From contig NZ_JACHMB010000001.1 in assembly GCF_014204795.1 (NCBI RefSeq), positions 3,224,001 to 3,288,000 on the forward strand: a stretch of 64,000 nt of DNA. Direction: 5' to 3'. The notes beneath the pieces were generated by a model. It saw only the letters and a program-made list of their open reading frames with translations. It was not told the origin of the DNA and ran no database searches. The position numbers were made by a program, and so were the translations under genes. Within the stretch, counting starts at the first letter, position 1. Every line of letters begins with the position of its first letter. This document shows positions 45,609 through 53,419 of the stretch, in pieces. Source of the DNA: Nonomuraea jabiensis (lineage in GTDB: Bacteria; Actinomycetota; Actinomycetes; Streptosporangiales; Streptosporangiaceae).

Positions 45609-45929
45609 CTAATCAGCCGCAGTGTTCCCGGTTCTGCCCGTCGCGCTGCCGGACTTCAGCTCCTCGGACAGGAGCTGCAACAGGCCGGGCAGATGACGCT
45701 CGATGTCCTGCCTGGGCAGTGAGACGGCGCTGCCGTTGCCGTGGTCACGCTGCATGATCAGCCCTGCCTCGCGCAGCACCCGGAAGTGATGCGTGCGCGC
45801 GGCCTTCTTCACCGGCAGGTCGAACGAGCCGCAGGCGCGCTCCCGGTCTTCGGGATCGGCCGCGAGTTCGGCCACGACCCGGCGGCGGGAGTCGTCGGCC
45901 AGCGCGCGGAACACCTTGCCCAGATCCAT
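45609..45929 (-). CDS. ArsR-family repressor (passenger gene)
   Basis: 106 residues. Winged HTH of the ArsR/SmtB type: MDLGKVFRALADDSRRRVVAELA, then SFDLPVKKAARTHHFRVLREAGLIMQRDHGNGSAVSLP. No obvious metal-binding CxC motif, so it may sense an organic ligand. ATG 45929, 11 bp from the first operator. Divergent from the monooxygenase gene inside the same transposable unit. Confidence 0.88.
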   Translation of the reverse strand: MDLGKVFRALADDSRRRVVAELAADPEDRERACGSFDLPVKKAARTHHFRVLREAGLIMQRDHGNGSAVSLPRQDIERHLPGLLQLLSEELKSGSATGRTGNTAAD

Positions 45930-45940
45930 GACTCACTCCT

Positions 45941-45962
45941 AGGTACGATTTGCATCATACCT
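45941..45962. promoter_or_regulatory. ArsR operator, site 1
   Basis: Inverted repeat AGGTACGAT-TTGC-ATCATACCT (8 of 9 positions pair) immediately upstream of the arsR start. The same arms recur in site 2. Confidence 0.65.
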
Positions 45963-45983
45963 GGTCTGATGGCTAGCGTTGGC

Positions 45984-46005
45984 AGGTATGAAAATTGTCG
46001 TACCT
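45984..46005. promoter_or_regulatory. ArsR operator, site 2
   Basis: Inverted repeat AGGTATGA-AAATTG-TCGTACCT (7 of 8 pair), same 22-bp size and arms as site 1, 43 bp away start to start. It overlaps the monooxygenase ATG, so repressor bound here would block its transcript. Confidence 0.65.
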
Positions 46006-46314
46006 GAAGGAGGCGGGGCGGTCGGTATCTACGGCTTCGCCCGGCCGAAGCCCGAGCGTGCCGATGAGCTGGAGCGGCTGCTGCTGTCATTCGTGGAGCC
46101 GACCAGGGCCGAGCCTGGCTCGATGCAGTATCAGGTCCACCGCGACGTGGCAGACCCCAGCACGTTCGTGTTCTACGAACTGTGGCGGTCGGCCGACGAC
46201 CTGCGCGCGCATCTCGCGCGTCCCGAACTCGCACACTTCCAGGAGCACCGCATGGACTACCTACGAGAAGACCTGGAGATCCACTGGCTCACGCCTCTCA
46301 GCGTGACCCCCTGA
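45988..46314 (+). CDS. antibiotic-biosynthesis-type monooxygenase (ABM, passenger gene)
   Basis: 108 residues, one ferredoxin-like ABM domain: GIYGFARPKPERADELERLLLSFVEPTRAEPGSMQYQVHRDVADPSTFVFYELWRSADDLRAHLARPELAHF. The family acts on quinone-like or polyketide substrates or as small dimeric oxygenases; substrate unknown. ATG 45988 lies inside operator 2; an AGGAGG sits internally at 46010 with no standard start behind it. Pairs with the divergent ArsR gene as a detoxification-type cassette. Confidence 0.85.
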   Translation: MKIVVPEGGGAVGIYGFARPKPERADELERLLLSFVEPTRAEPGSMQYQVHRDVADPSTFVFYELWRSADDLRAHLARPELAHFQEHRMDYLREDLEIHWLTPLSVTP

Positions 46315-46555
46315 CCCCAGTGTCAGCGTCTCCACGCCCGATGCGCTGGACAGAGTGACCGACCTTGGCCAGGCGCTCCCCCGTCACATGCGTCGGCTCC
46401 CGCAGAACCTCGCCGCCGTCCGCATCGCATGAACACGCAGACGAACGGCCGCCCACTCCCCGCTATCGAGGGAGCGGGCGGCCATCGCCGCAACGCGCGG
46501 GGTCAGCGCGGACGTTCTCGCGGCTATGCCGACCGCTGACAGCAATTGATCACGT
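46315..46555. other. IS30-type element right-end non-coding DNA
   Basis: 241 bp between the monooxygenase stop and the right inverted repeat. No gene seen. Confidence 0.5.
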
Positions 46556-46582
46556 GTGTTGCGACGACCCCTCGAATGCGCC

Positions 46583-46712
46583 TAGTTGGGGAGAGGACCT
46601 TTTGATCTTCGGTTGCAACGGCTAGGGATTTCCCCAGAGTGCGGAGGCGAGCCGCTCGCCCGCGTCGCGCATCAAGGGTGTGGATACGTGGGTGTAGCGC
46701 TCGGTGGTGGTC
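46583..46712 (-). repeat. integrase 3'-end repeat, copy 1
   Basis: About 130 bp, from TAGTTGGGGAGAGG through the integrase stop to TCGGTGGTGGTC, repeated at 48957-49087 with few changes. Shows that elements B and C are related. Confidence 0.85.
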
Positions 46713-47172
46713 ACTCGGGTGTGGCCGAGCACTTGCTGAACGACCCGGATGTTCACATCTTGCTCGATGAGGAGTGTCGTGGCGGTGTGGCGAGCGTCGT
46801 GAACCCGGACGTCTCGGACGCCGGCCTGCTGAAGGATGGACTTCCAGATCTTGCAGTCCTCGGTGCGCTCGATGGGAGAGCCGTGCTTGGTCGCGAACAC
46901 CAGGCCACGGTCTTCCCATCGATCTCCCGCCCTCTCCCGCTCGGCATCCTGCACCTCGGATGTGCCTTGAGCTGGGCGAGGAGTTCGAGCGGGCACTGGA
47001 GGGTGAGCTTGCTCTTGCCCTTGCGCTGGCGGAAGACCAGGCCGCCGCGGGTGCGCTTGGGGCACTTGTCCGCAGGGCCGGCGCAGTCCTTGAGGCAGGG
47101 CCGCTTGTAGCAGGCATGGCCTGATTTGGTGCGGCCCGGCTTGCAGGTCGGCTGGTGTCCCGTGGATCGTGC
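46622..47172 (-). pseudogene. tyrosine recombinase pseudogene B
   Basis: The C-terminal half of an actinobacterial integrase. In one frame: GHQPTCKPGRTKSGHACYKR then CPKRTRGGLVFRQRKGKSKL. After a frameshift near 46950: GDRWEDRGLVFATKHGSPIE, then the catalytic box VHDARHTATTLLIEQDVNIRVVQQVLGHTRVTTTERYTHVS (HxxR, H, Y). The N-terminal domain is absent beyond 47172. Its stop lies 104 bp from attachment repeat 2 once the IS30-type element is removed, the same spacing as remnant C. Confidence 0.85.
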
Positions 47173-47201
47173 ATCTCTTGTGGCAGGAGCGTCGACCTGA
47201 C

Positions 47202-48176
47202 TCAGCAGGAGGTGGTCGTCTCGGCTACGCAGGAATCGGTGCCCGGCCCGCCGTTAGCGGTGTCGGTGCCCGGCCCGCCCAGGATCCGGTCGTTGCCGGC
47301 TTCGCCGTCGAGGGTGTCGTTGCCGTCGTCGCCGCTGATGTCGTCGTCGCCGTTGCCGCCGAAGACGGTGTCGTTGCCGCCACCGGCGGAGACCCGGTCG
47401 TTGCCCGCGAAGGAGAGGATGACGTCGTCGCCGCCCAGCGCGGCGATACGGTCGGCGAACGGTGACCCGCAGATGACATCGGCGCCCGAGGTGCCGACGA
47501 TGGTCTGCCCCGAGGTGGCGGTGCGCCGGTCGATGGTGCAGCCCGGTCCGTTCTGGAGCGTCCCGTCGACACTGTTGGTGTTGAAGAAGCCGCTGCCGGT
47601 CTTTGCGGGGTTGTTGGTGAGGACCAGGCCCGTTTCCACCTTTAGCGCGCGGGTTGCGCCCTGCGCCGACGCCACGTCGTCGTGAAGCAAGATCCGGTCG
47701 GAGAAGAGGTACGTGTCGTCGTGTGGCCCCGAGATCTGCGAGCGAACCGACTGAGCCGGGAGGGGAGCACCGAGGAAGTCGTAGCTTGCGCTCTGCGTCG
47801 CGCTCATCCCTGCTTGGTCCATGAGCGCGTAGCCCTGGTAGGAGAACTTGGCGGTGGAAAGCGAGGTCCCCGGCGGCGTATGCACGTTCAGCGAGAGCGT
47901 GCATTCCTTATCCGAAGCATCACCACCAGGTTCGATGAGCGTCTCGTATGAGCTGAATGTAACCGTGAACGTCTTCCCGTCGGGGCTGATCGCCGCCTCC
48001 CATGTCCCGGGCGGGCACCCGTTTCCGTTCGCACTGACGCTCGAGATGTATGCCTCGGCCGGGTTGGGGACAGAGGACGCCGCGACCGCGGGCGTCATGA
48101 CTGCTGCGGTGAGGACGGCGGCGGTGAGTGTACGTGCGGCCGGCTTGGGGAGTGTGTTGCGCATGATGAATGGCAT
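47202..48176 (-). CDS. secreted DUF4360 protein with RTX-type calcium-binding repeats
   Basis: 324 residues. Signal peptide (MPFIMRNTLPKPAARTLTAAVLTAAVMTPAVAAS). DUF4360-like domain (~40-210: CPPGTWEAAISPDGKTFTVTFSSYETLIEP, CTLSLNVHTPPGTSLS, FSYQGYALMDQAG). C-terminal ~90 residues with RTX nonapeptides (GGDDVILSFAGNDRVSAG, GGNDTVFGGNGDDDISGDDG, GNDTLDGEAGNDRILGGPG) that fold into a calcium-loaded beta-roll, ending in a Cys pair. Exported, probably calcium-stabilised; role unknown. ATG 48176 with AAAGGAATG upstream. Cargo of element B. Confidence 0.82.
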   Translation of the reverse strand: MPFIMRNTLPKPAARTLTAAVLTAAVMTPAVAASSVPNPAEAYISSVSANGNGCPPGTWEAAISPDGKTFTVTFSSYETLIEPGGDASDKECTLSLNVHTPPGTSLSTAKFSYQGYALMDQAGMSATQSASYDFLGAPLPAQSVRSQISGPHDDTYLFSDRILLHDDVASAQGATRALKVETGLVLTNNPAKTGSGFFNTNSVDGTLQNGPGCTIDRRTATSGQTIVGTSGADVICGSPFADRIAALGGDDVILSFAGNDRVSAGGGNDTVFGGNGDDDISGDDGNDTLDGEAGNDRILGGPGTDTANGGPGTDSCVAETTTSC

Positions 48177-48885
48177 AGGGCATTCCTTTCCGTGGTGAGC
48201 ATTCCTGGCGAGAACGTCAGGTAATTTCCTGAGGCTCGTTGACCTGTGTCAGATCGAGTTCGTGAATGGTGCCGCGGTAGCGCGGATGCCGGAGCTGTAC
48301 TTTTTGTATCCACCCACCCCGCTGCGATAGTGCGACAAGGGAGATACCCCAGCGTCAAACATGAAAGACGTACGCACTTTTATGAGGCAGGCAAACAATC
48401 AGCAAGGAGCGAAAAGAGAGCGTGTCCTTGATGTCCGGATATTCGCCATTAAATGGATATTATCCCGACGTGTAGCTCCCGAATTCCGATTTGCGCAGAT
48501 GTGCCATGATTTGAGAATCTGGCCCATCGTGCGGCGGTGGGCCGGGGGCAACAACCGCAGCAGCAACCGCGCCATATCCGGGCGACCTTGAGCGGTCGTT
48601 AATGACCCCTGCGCGCAGCGCAAACGACCTGTAGCGATCTCGCTGCCGAGATTTCATGGCTCTGAGGTTTCCGCGCTCGACTCGGCGCGTGTCGACTCGG
48701 TAGGTCGGCGATGAGCGATGGCTACATTGATGTCCGTCACTCCGCGCTTGGCGATCAGGCGGCAGTGGGGCTGGTCTAGTTGCAGTTCTAGTTGCAATCC
48801 CGTCTCGTATATAGCCCGTCCAGGGAGACCAACGCGGCCAGGTGGTCCAGGTGAACCAATAGGGACACCCAAGACTCGAGCTGCT
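48177..48885. other. gene-poor, AT-richer right half of element B
   Basis: 709 bp with clearly lower GC than the core. No convincing gene on either strand; the short frames lack ribosome sites or family resemblance. May hold decayed replication or transfer functions. Confidence 0.45.
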
Positions 48886-48938
48886 GATGCGGTTTGGTTT
48901 ACCGCCCCTCCGGGGTTCAAATCCCCGATCCTCCGCAG
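48886..48938 (+). repeat. attachment-site repeat, copy 3
   Basis: 53 bp matching the tRNA-Ser 3' half with one deletion and one substitution (GGTTTGGTTTACCGCCCCTC). Closes element B and opens element C. Confidence 0.88.
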
Positions 48939-48956
48939 GCGGAAGGCCCTCTCCCG

Positions 48957-49087
48957 TAGTTGGGGAGAGGGCCCTTTTGATCTTCGGTTGCAACGGCTAG
49001 GGATTTTCCCAGAGAGCGGAGGCGAGCCGCTCGCCCGCGTCGCACATCAGGCGTGTGGATACGTGGGTGTAGCGCTCGGTGGGGGTC
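48957..49087 (-). repeat. integrase 3'-end repeat, copy 2
   Basis: Second copy of the 46583-46712 text. Here the CTCCCGTAG-TTGGGGAGAGG junction is uninterrupted, which gives the pre-insertion sequence for the IS30-type element. Confidence 0.85.
48997..49087 (-). pseudogene. tyrosine recombinase remnant C (last ~29 codons)
   Basis: Encodes TPTERYTHVSTRLMCDAGER then LASALWENP and a stop, including the catalytic Tyr. It matches pseudogene B residue for residue with a few changes. The gene is truncated at ~49087 by unrelated DNA. Confidence 0.85.
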
Positions 49088-49189
49088 CTGCCGCCGTTGT
49101 CGCTGGTTGGTTCGAGCTGGGTCGTGGACTCCTCGGCCAGGTAGCGTGCCCGCGTGACTGCCGCTCGTCGTGCATGTCCGGTCGCTGGG

Positions 49190-49753
49190 TCAGCGGTGTT
49201 GCCGGTACTGCAGATATACGATCCCGTTGCTGGAGGCGGTACTGGAGACCAGGTCGAGCTGGTAGGACTTGGGGACGCCGTCGAACAGCCGGGTGCCCTC
49301 GCCTGCGACGTAGGGGAACATGCTCAGCTGGAGCTCGTCGATCAGGTCGAGCCGCATGAGCGACCGCCAGAGGCTGACGCCGCCCCAGACCACGATGTGG
49401 CCGTCGCCGCCCAGCCTGAGCTTGTCGATCTCTTCTGCCGTGTCACCAGCGGCGATAGTGGTGTTGGCCCAGTCGGCCGCCTTCAGGGTCCGGGAGAAGA
49501 CGACCTTGCGCCCGGCGTTCAGGATGTCGGCGAACGGGTGGTCGGTGGACGTTGTCATGCCCTCGGCGATGCCCTCGTAGGCGGTGCGGCCCATGATGTG
49601 CGCGTAGGCGCTCTGGAGAAAGTCGAGGTGCGCCGGGGCGTCGGGCTCACGGTTTTCGGGCAGGTCGAAGCAGAACTTCCAAAACTCGGTGCCCTCGTCG
49701 GCGAGGAGGCCGTCGAGGGAGTAGTTGAACACTGTCGCTATCAGCTTCCGCAT
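49190..49753 (-). CDS. dihydrofolate reductase-family (RibD C-terminal-like) protein
   Basis: 187 residues: MRKLIATVFNYSLDGLLADE, AHIMGRTAYEGIAEGM, GRKVVFSRTLKAADWANTTI, HIVVWGGVSLWRSLMRLDLIDELQLSMFPYVAGEGTRLF. This is the NADPH-binding DHFR/RibD-C fold of uncharacterised actinobacterial members, not a housekeeping FolA. ATG 49753. Lies between attachment repeats 3 and 4, so it is probably element C cargo. Confidence 0.85.
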   Translation of the reverse strand: MRKLIATVFNYSLDGLLADEGTEFWKFCFDLPENREPDAPAHLDFLQSAYAHIMGRTAYEGIAEGMTTSTDHPFADILNAGRKVVFSRTLKAADWANTTIAAGDTAEEIDKLRLGGDGHIVVWGGVSLWRSLMRLDLIDELQLSMFPYVAGEGTRLFDGVPKSYQLDLVSSTASSNGIVYLQYRQHR

Positions 49754-49961
49754 GGTCAGAACTCCGTGGTCTCGGGTCGTCTGGGGGGAACGTGCGTGCC
49801 CCGGGCCGCAGCGCTCGCGTGGCGGCGGCGTCTGTGGCCTGTCGCTGATGCTTTTGACGACACTGCCGCCCGGAAATCATCGGTGCCTGGTCTACTGGCT
49901 GGTTACACGGTCAGGTACCGGGGTGTCTTGGAGCAGTGCGCACGTCCGCACGGGTCAGGTC

Positions 49962-50046
49962 CTCTGCAGGTGAGAGCCCTGTCCCGGGATCGCGGGGCAG
50001 GGCTCTTTGATCTTGGTTGACCCGATGCCGGACCATTGCGCTAACG
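49962..50046 (+). repeat. element left-end repeat, copy 2, with degenerate attachment end
   Basis: CTCTGCAGGTGAGAGCCC, hairpin, CTTTGATCTTGGTTGACCCG, GCCGGACCATTGCGCTAACG: ~88% identical to 42619-42714, which directly follows the intact tRNA. The last bases of the tRNA sequence (TCCTCTGCAGG versus TCCTCCGCAGG) precede it. Confidence 0.75.
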
Positions 50047-50300
50047 GTAATGACTGCGAGAGACCCTCGCCGAGGATGCGGGCGATCACCTCGTCGACCC
50101 ACGTCGCCGGCCGCGGATCCTCCCAGACGCCCCGCCGGATCGCGTACTCGGTCCGTAGTCAGGGCCTGGGTCGGCGGAGGCGCCTCGGCGCGAGATGAGG
50201 CGAGGTGGCGCTTCTCGCGCGCCAGCCGTGCCCTTACGGATGCCCGGCGACGCCGTATTGCGCCCTGAGGTTGGCACCCCGGCGTGCGCGTTGTGCCGTC

Positions 50301-50332
50301 GTGGGCTCGTGGGCTCGTGGGCTCGTGGGCTC
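50301..50332. repeat. 8-bp microsatellite (GTGGGCTC x4)
   Basis: Four perfect tandem octamers, then a partial copy, ~125 bp before the lipoprotein ATG. The octamer period would shift frame if translated; probably a slippage product. Confidence 0.8.
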
Positions 50333-50456
50333 GTGGCTCAGGGTGCGTCATCGGCCGCGATCGAGACGGCCACCCGAAATGTCCGCTGAGAAAGCGCACG
50401 TCAACCGGCACGCATGCGTGCTCGCCCACGCTTCCATCACCCGAGAAGGAGAACCC

Positions 50457-50915
50457 ATGCGTACCCTTACCGTCCTGCCCGGCGCCCTGATCGCCGGCCT
50501 GCTGCTGGCAGGCTGTGCCCCTGTCACCAAAGGACCACTGTCCGCCCCCGCCTCCGCGAGCGGCACACCCTCGGCAGCCGCTACCACCTCCGCCCGCCCG
50601 GCCTCGTTCACGCACACACCGGACCCTGAGGAATTCGGCATCCGCGTGAAGATCCTCGAAAAGAAGTGTTTCGGCAGCGCCGGCTGCAACGTCACCTACA
50701 GCATCCGCGTCAGCTACTCCGGACCGGCGCTGAACCCGGAGCAGGAGTATCAGGTCACCTACGAGGTGACCGGCCTCGAGGACGGCCCGGCCGTCAACAC
50801 GTTCACGATTCAGGGGGATGAGGTCAGCTACCAGGAGGAGGAGTTCGCCTCCACTCCGTCCTCGTCCAGGACGCTCAAGGCGAAGGCGACGGAGGTGGAA
50901 CGCCTCGGCCTGTAG
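50457..50915 (+). CDS. lipoprotein (element D cargo)
   Basis: 152 residues from ATG 50457 (GAGAAGGAG upstream). Signal MRTLTVLPGALIAGLLLAGC with lipobox LAGC, a Ser/Ala/Thr linker, then a ~95-residue beta-rich domain (FGIRVKILEKKCFGSAGCNVTYSIRVSY ... YQVTYEVTGLEDG) with one Cys pair. No family recognised; similar in size and layout, but not sequence, to the element A lipoprotein. Confidence 0.75.
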   Translation: MRTLTVLPGALIAGLLLAGCAPVTKGPLSAPASASGTPSAAATTSARPASFTHTPDPEEFGIRVKILEKKCFGSAGCNVTYSIRVSYSGPALNPEQEYQVTYEVTGLEDGPAVNTFTIQGDEVSYQEEEFASTPSSSRTLKAKATEVERLGL

Positions 50916-51037
50916 ATCGCGCCATATGGCTGCCGGGCCCGCCTGGCGGCGGACCATGCCGGACCTTTGCCGGACCCAACGGTCCGGCAGCGTACGTGAC
51001 GCGATGGACGCTTACACCCCCGACCAAGCGTACGTTC

Positions 51038-51409
51038 CTACCGTGCGGCGATCGCCTCGATCTCCAGCAGCCATGCCTCGTCGTAGATGCCCGTGATGAT
51101 GACGGTGAGTGCCGGGCTGTGATCACCAAGGATTTCGCGGCGGATGGCCGAGTTCTCCGCGCGGTAGGCCCGATCGGACAGGAACGTGGTCACCTTCACC
51201 AGGTCAGCCAGAACCATGTCGTGATGCGCCAGGACGGCGGCCACATTGGCCCACACCTGGCGGCACTGTGCCGCGAAGCCTTCGGGAACAGTGCCGTCCG
51301 CGGTCACGGGGATCTGCCCGCTGACGTGTACCACGCGTGCAGGGGCCGTGATCTCGTACGAATGGACGTACCCGCCACCATCGGGCACCACCTGGCCAGG
51401 AGTAATCAT
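51038..51409 (-). CDS. RidA-family (YjgF/YER057c) protein
   Basis: 123 residues from ATG 51409. RidA fold: YEITAPARVVHVSGQIPVTADGTVPEGFAAQCRQVWANVAAVLA and YRAENSAIRREILGDHSPALTVIITGIYDEAWLLEIEAIA. The canonical IPxxPE/Arg substrate motif is altered (PALTVI), so enamine deaminase activity is not certain. Adjacent to a GNAT gene on the same strand, 10 bp after it. Confidence 0.85.
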   Translation of the reverse strand: MITPGQVVPDGGGYVHSYEITAPARVVHVSGQIPVTADGTVPEGFAAQCRQVWANVAAVLAHHDMVLADLVKVTTFLSDRAYRAENSAIRREILGDHSPALTVIITGIYDEAWLLEIEAIAAR

Positions 51410-51419
51410 GCGGAAATGA

Positions 51420-52049
51420 TCACAGGCCGGAGATCTCTCGGCAAGACCGGGTGAGACGGGCTTGCAGGACCGGCTTGACGGTAGGCCAGTCTTCGGCGAC
51501 CACCGCGAACATGGCCGAGTCGCGGACCTTGCCCTTCTCGCCGCGCGCCCACGACATGGACCAGGCGCGCAACACGCCCTCAAAGGGGATGCCGAGCCGC
51601 TCCAAGGCCCGGCGGCAGCGATGGTTGCGGGCGTCGGTCTTCAGGTCGACGCGGGCGACCCCGAGCACGTCGAACGCGTACGAGAGCAGCAACAGCTTCG
51701 CCTCGGCATTGATCCCGGTGCCCTGCGCCGAGGCGGCCAGCCAGGTGAAGCCGATCTCGATCGCCCGCAGGCCGGGCCGATCGGGCCACCCGCGAGGATC
51801 CCACAGCCCGGTGCAGCCCACCGCCCTGCCGTCGCTGAGCCGGACCTGTGCGAACGGGGTGAGCCCGTCGCGTGAGAGTTGGGCCGCCAGGTAGTCCGGT
51901 ATCTCGTGGGCGCGTGGCACCAGCGTGAAGTCGTAGGACGACCGATCCTCCTCGACCGCCTCCGCGAGCTCTGGCGCGTGCCGCATCGCCAGCGGCTCCA
52001 ACCGCACCAGATCACCGGCAAGGACAGGAACGTCAAGCCGCACGCTCAT
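51420..52049 (-). CDS. GNAT-family N-acetyltransferase
   Basis: 209 residues from ATG 52049 (GAGGGAGAGCTG upstream). RimJ/RimL-like Acetyltransf_3: LVRLEPLAMRHAPELAEAV, IEIGFTWLAASAQGTGINAEAKLLLLSYAFDVLG (acetyl-CoA loop QGTGIN), RVDLKTDARNHRCRRALERLGIPFEGVLR. Substrate unknown. Co-directional with ridA-like gene. Confidence 0.88.
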   Translation of the reverse strand: MSVRLDVPVLAGDLVRLEPLAMRHAPELAEAVEEDRSSYDFTLVPRAHEIPDYLAAQLSRDGLTPFAQVRLSDGRAVGCTGLWDPRGWPDRPGLRAIEIGFTWLAASAQGTGINAEAKLLLLSYAFDVLGVARVDLKTDARNHRCRRALERLGIPFEGVLRAWSMSWARGEKGKVRDSAMFAVVAEDWPTVKPVLQARLTRSCREISGL

Positions 52050-52237
52050 CAGCTCTCCCTCATCGTTCCTGGCATTGGCACCTTTCCCGCGGATTCCCCG
52101 CCGGGGAGGTTGCCGGACCGTCACAGGGCCAGGTCCCTCAGATCCTCTGGATGAACTACCGAGTCGAGATCATGCCCGCACGGGCGGGCACCGTCAATTC
52201 GCCGCAAGGGTGCGCACTCCCGACGTGGTTTCTTCCA

Positions 52238-53419
52238 TCAGGCGTTGATCGACTTGCCGAGGGCGCTGCCCGCCAGCCAGTCGTCCCACGACTTCGCCCA
52301 CGGCGTCGGCCCGTTGCCGAACTCGAGCTTCCGCGACGTCCCCGTGACCTCGATGATGTCTCCCCGCTGCGTGAAGTTGTAGAACCAGCGGGCGTTGGCC
52401 ATGCTGGCGTTCACGCAGCCGTGGCTGACGTTGCTGTTGCCCTGCGCGCCGGTCGACCAGGGGGCGGCGTGGAAGAACATGCCGCTGTAGGTCATCCTGA
52501 CATTCCACTTGGTACGGGCGTAGTACTCGCCGGGCCTGCCGATGGTGGCCGAGTCCATGAGGGTCTCCGCGGCCTTCTCCTGGGCGATCATGACGCCGGA
52601 CCAGCTTTCGTCGCCCTTCTTGCCCAGGCTGACCGGGATGGTCCTGACGACCTTGCCGTTCTCCCGCACGACCGCGCGGTGGGTGGCATTGCGGATCTTG
52701 GTGATGTGCTCGTCGCCGACGGTGAACGTCAGGCTGCGGTCCCTGGTGCCCCACACGTCCCGCCCGGCACGCAACCCGGCCAGGTGCGCGACCACCGTGA
52801 CCTTCTCGCCGACCGGCCAGTACTCGCGCGGCCTGAACTGGACCTCGCGGTCACTCACCCAGCTCCACGCGCCCTCGACCGGCTTGGACATCCGCACCTC
52901 CAGCGACCGCTCGACCGCGGCCCGGTCCCTCGTGGCGGTCACGGGGCGCGACAGCAGGAGCTGGACGGGCATGCCGACCCCGACCTTCTCGCCGTCCAGC
53001 GGGGACATGCCGCTCTCCAGCACCCGCTTCGGCTTGAGCGTGGTGAACGTGGACCGCGCGGTCACGGGCTTGCCGTCCGTGCCGGTGGCTTGCGCGCTCA
53101 CCGTGTACGCCGTCGAGGGCCGCAACGGCCACGTGGGACGCCACGTCCCGTCCGCGCCCAGGGTCCCGCGTACCTCATGCCCCTTGGCGTCGGCGACGGT
53201 CAGCTTGGTGACCTTGCCGTAGGTGGCCTTGACGCTGACCCTCGTGTCCGGGGGCACCTTCTTCGTGCCGTTCGCCGGGGTGATCGAGAGTTTGGCTGCG
53301 AGGGCCCGCTCCTGCGGGCCGGCGGGCGCTGGTGGGTTCGAGCCACCCGAGGTGCAGCTTGCGGTCAGCAGCAGCACAGCCGTGAACGTGCTGACGAGTA
53401 TGGTTCGGCCGTTCCGCAT
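52238..53419 (-). CDS. L,D-transpeptidase lipoprotein with Ig-like domains
   Basis: 393 residues from ATG 53419. Lipoprotein signal with lipobox LTASC. Two Ig-like domains (residues ~45-250: SITPANGTKKVPPDTRVSV; MSPLDGEKVGVGMPVQLLLS), then a YkuD domain with catalytic Cys in SNVSHGCVNAS and the upstream His in MFFHAAPW. Forms 3-3 cross-links in peptidoglycan; same layout as mycobacterial LdtMt2. C-terminal tail with Trp-rich motif (WAKSWDDWLAG). Confidence 0.95.
   Translation of the reverse strand: MRNGRTILVSTFTAVLLLTASCTSGGSNPPAPAGPQERALAAKLSITPANGTKKVPPDTRVSVKATYGKVTKLTVADAKGHEVRGTLGADGTWRPTWPLRPSTAYTVSAQATGTDGKPVTARSTFTTLKPKRVLESGMSPLDGEKVGVGMPVQLLLSRPVTATRDRAAVERSLEVRMSKPVEGAWSWVSDREVQFRPREYWPVGEKVTVVAHLAGLRAGRDVWGTRDRSLTFTVGDEHITKIRNATHRAVVRENGKVVRTIPVSLGKKGDESWSGVMIAQEKAAETLMDSATIGRPGEYYARTKWNVRMTYSGMFFHAAPWSTGAQGNSNVSHGCVNASMANARWFYNFTQRGDIIEVTGTSRKLEFGNGPTPWAKSWDDWLAGSALGKSINA

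Larger units (their letters stand above)
44539..46582. mobile_element. IS30-type element with passenger genes, 2,044 bp
   Basis: Bounded by a 3-bp direct repeat TAG (44536-44538, 46583-46585). A perfect 14-bp inverted repeat GGTCGTCGCAACAC / GTGTTGCGACGACC lies exactly 13 nt inside each end (44552-44565, 46556-46569); the outer 13 nt match at 7 positions. The uninterrupted site (CTCCCGTAGTTGGGGAGAGG) survives at 48951-48970. Besides the transposase it carries an ArsR regulator and a monooxygenase, so it is about twice the usual IS30 length. Confidence 0.85.
49754..50456. other. junction region of elements C and D
   Basis: 703 bp. It contains a degenerate fourth tRNA-Ser end and element-end repeat at 49962-50046, then coding-like but broken minus-strand text (50050-50150, e.g. 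EYAIRRGVWEDPRPATWVDE) and an octamer repeat. No intact gene. Confidence 0.5.

Noticed and set aside
48640..48880. Minus-strand frames resembling a transfer or replication gene in element B
   Set aside because: Frames are short, interrupted and match no motif I can name.
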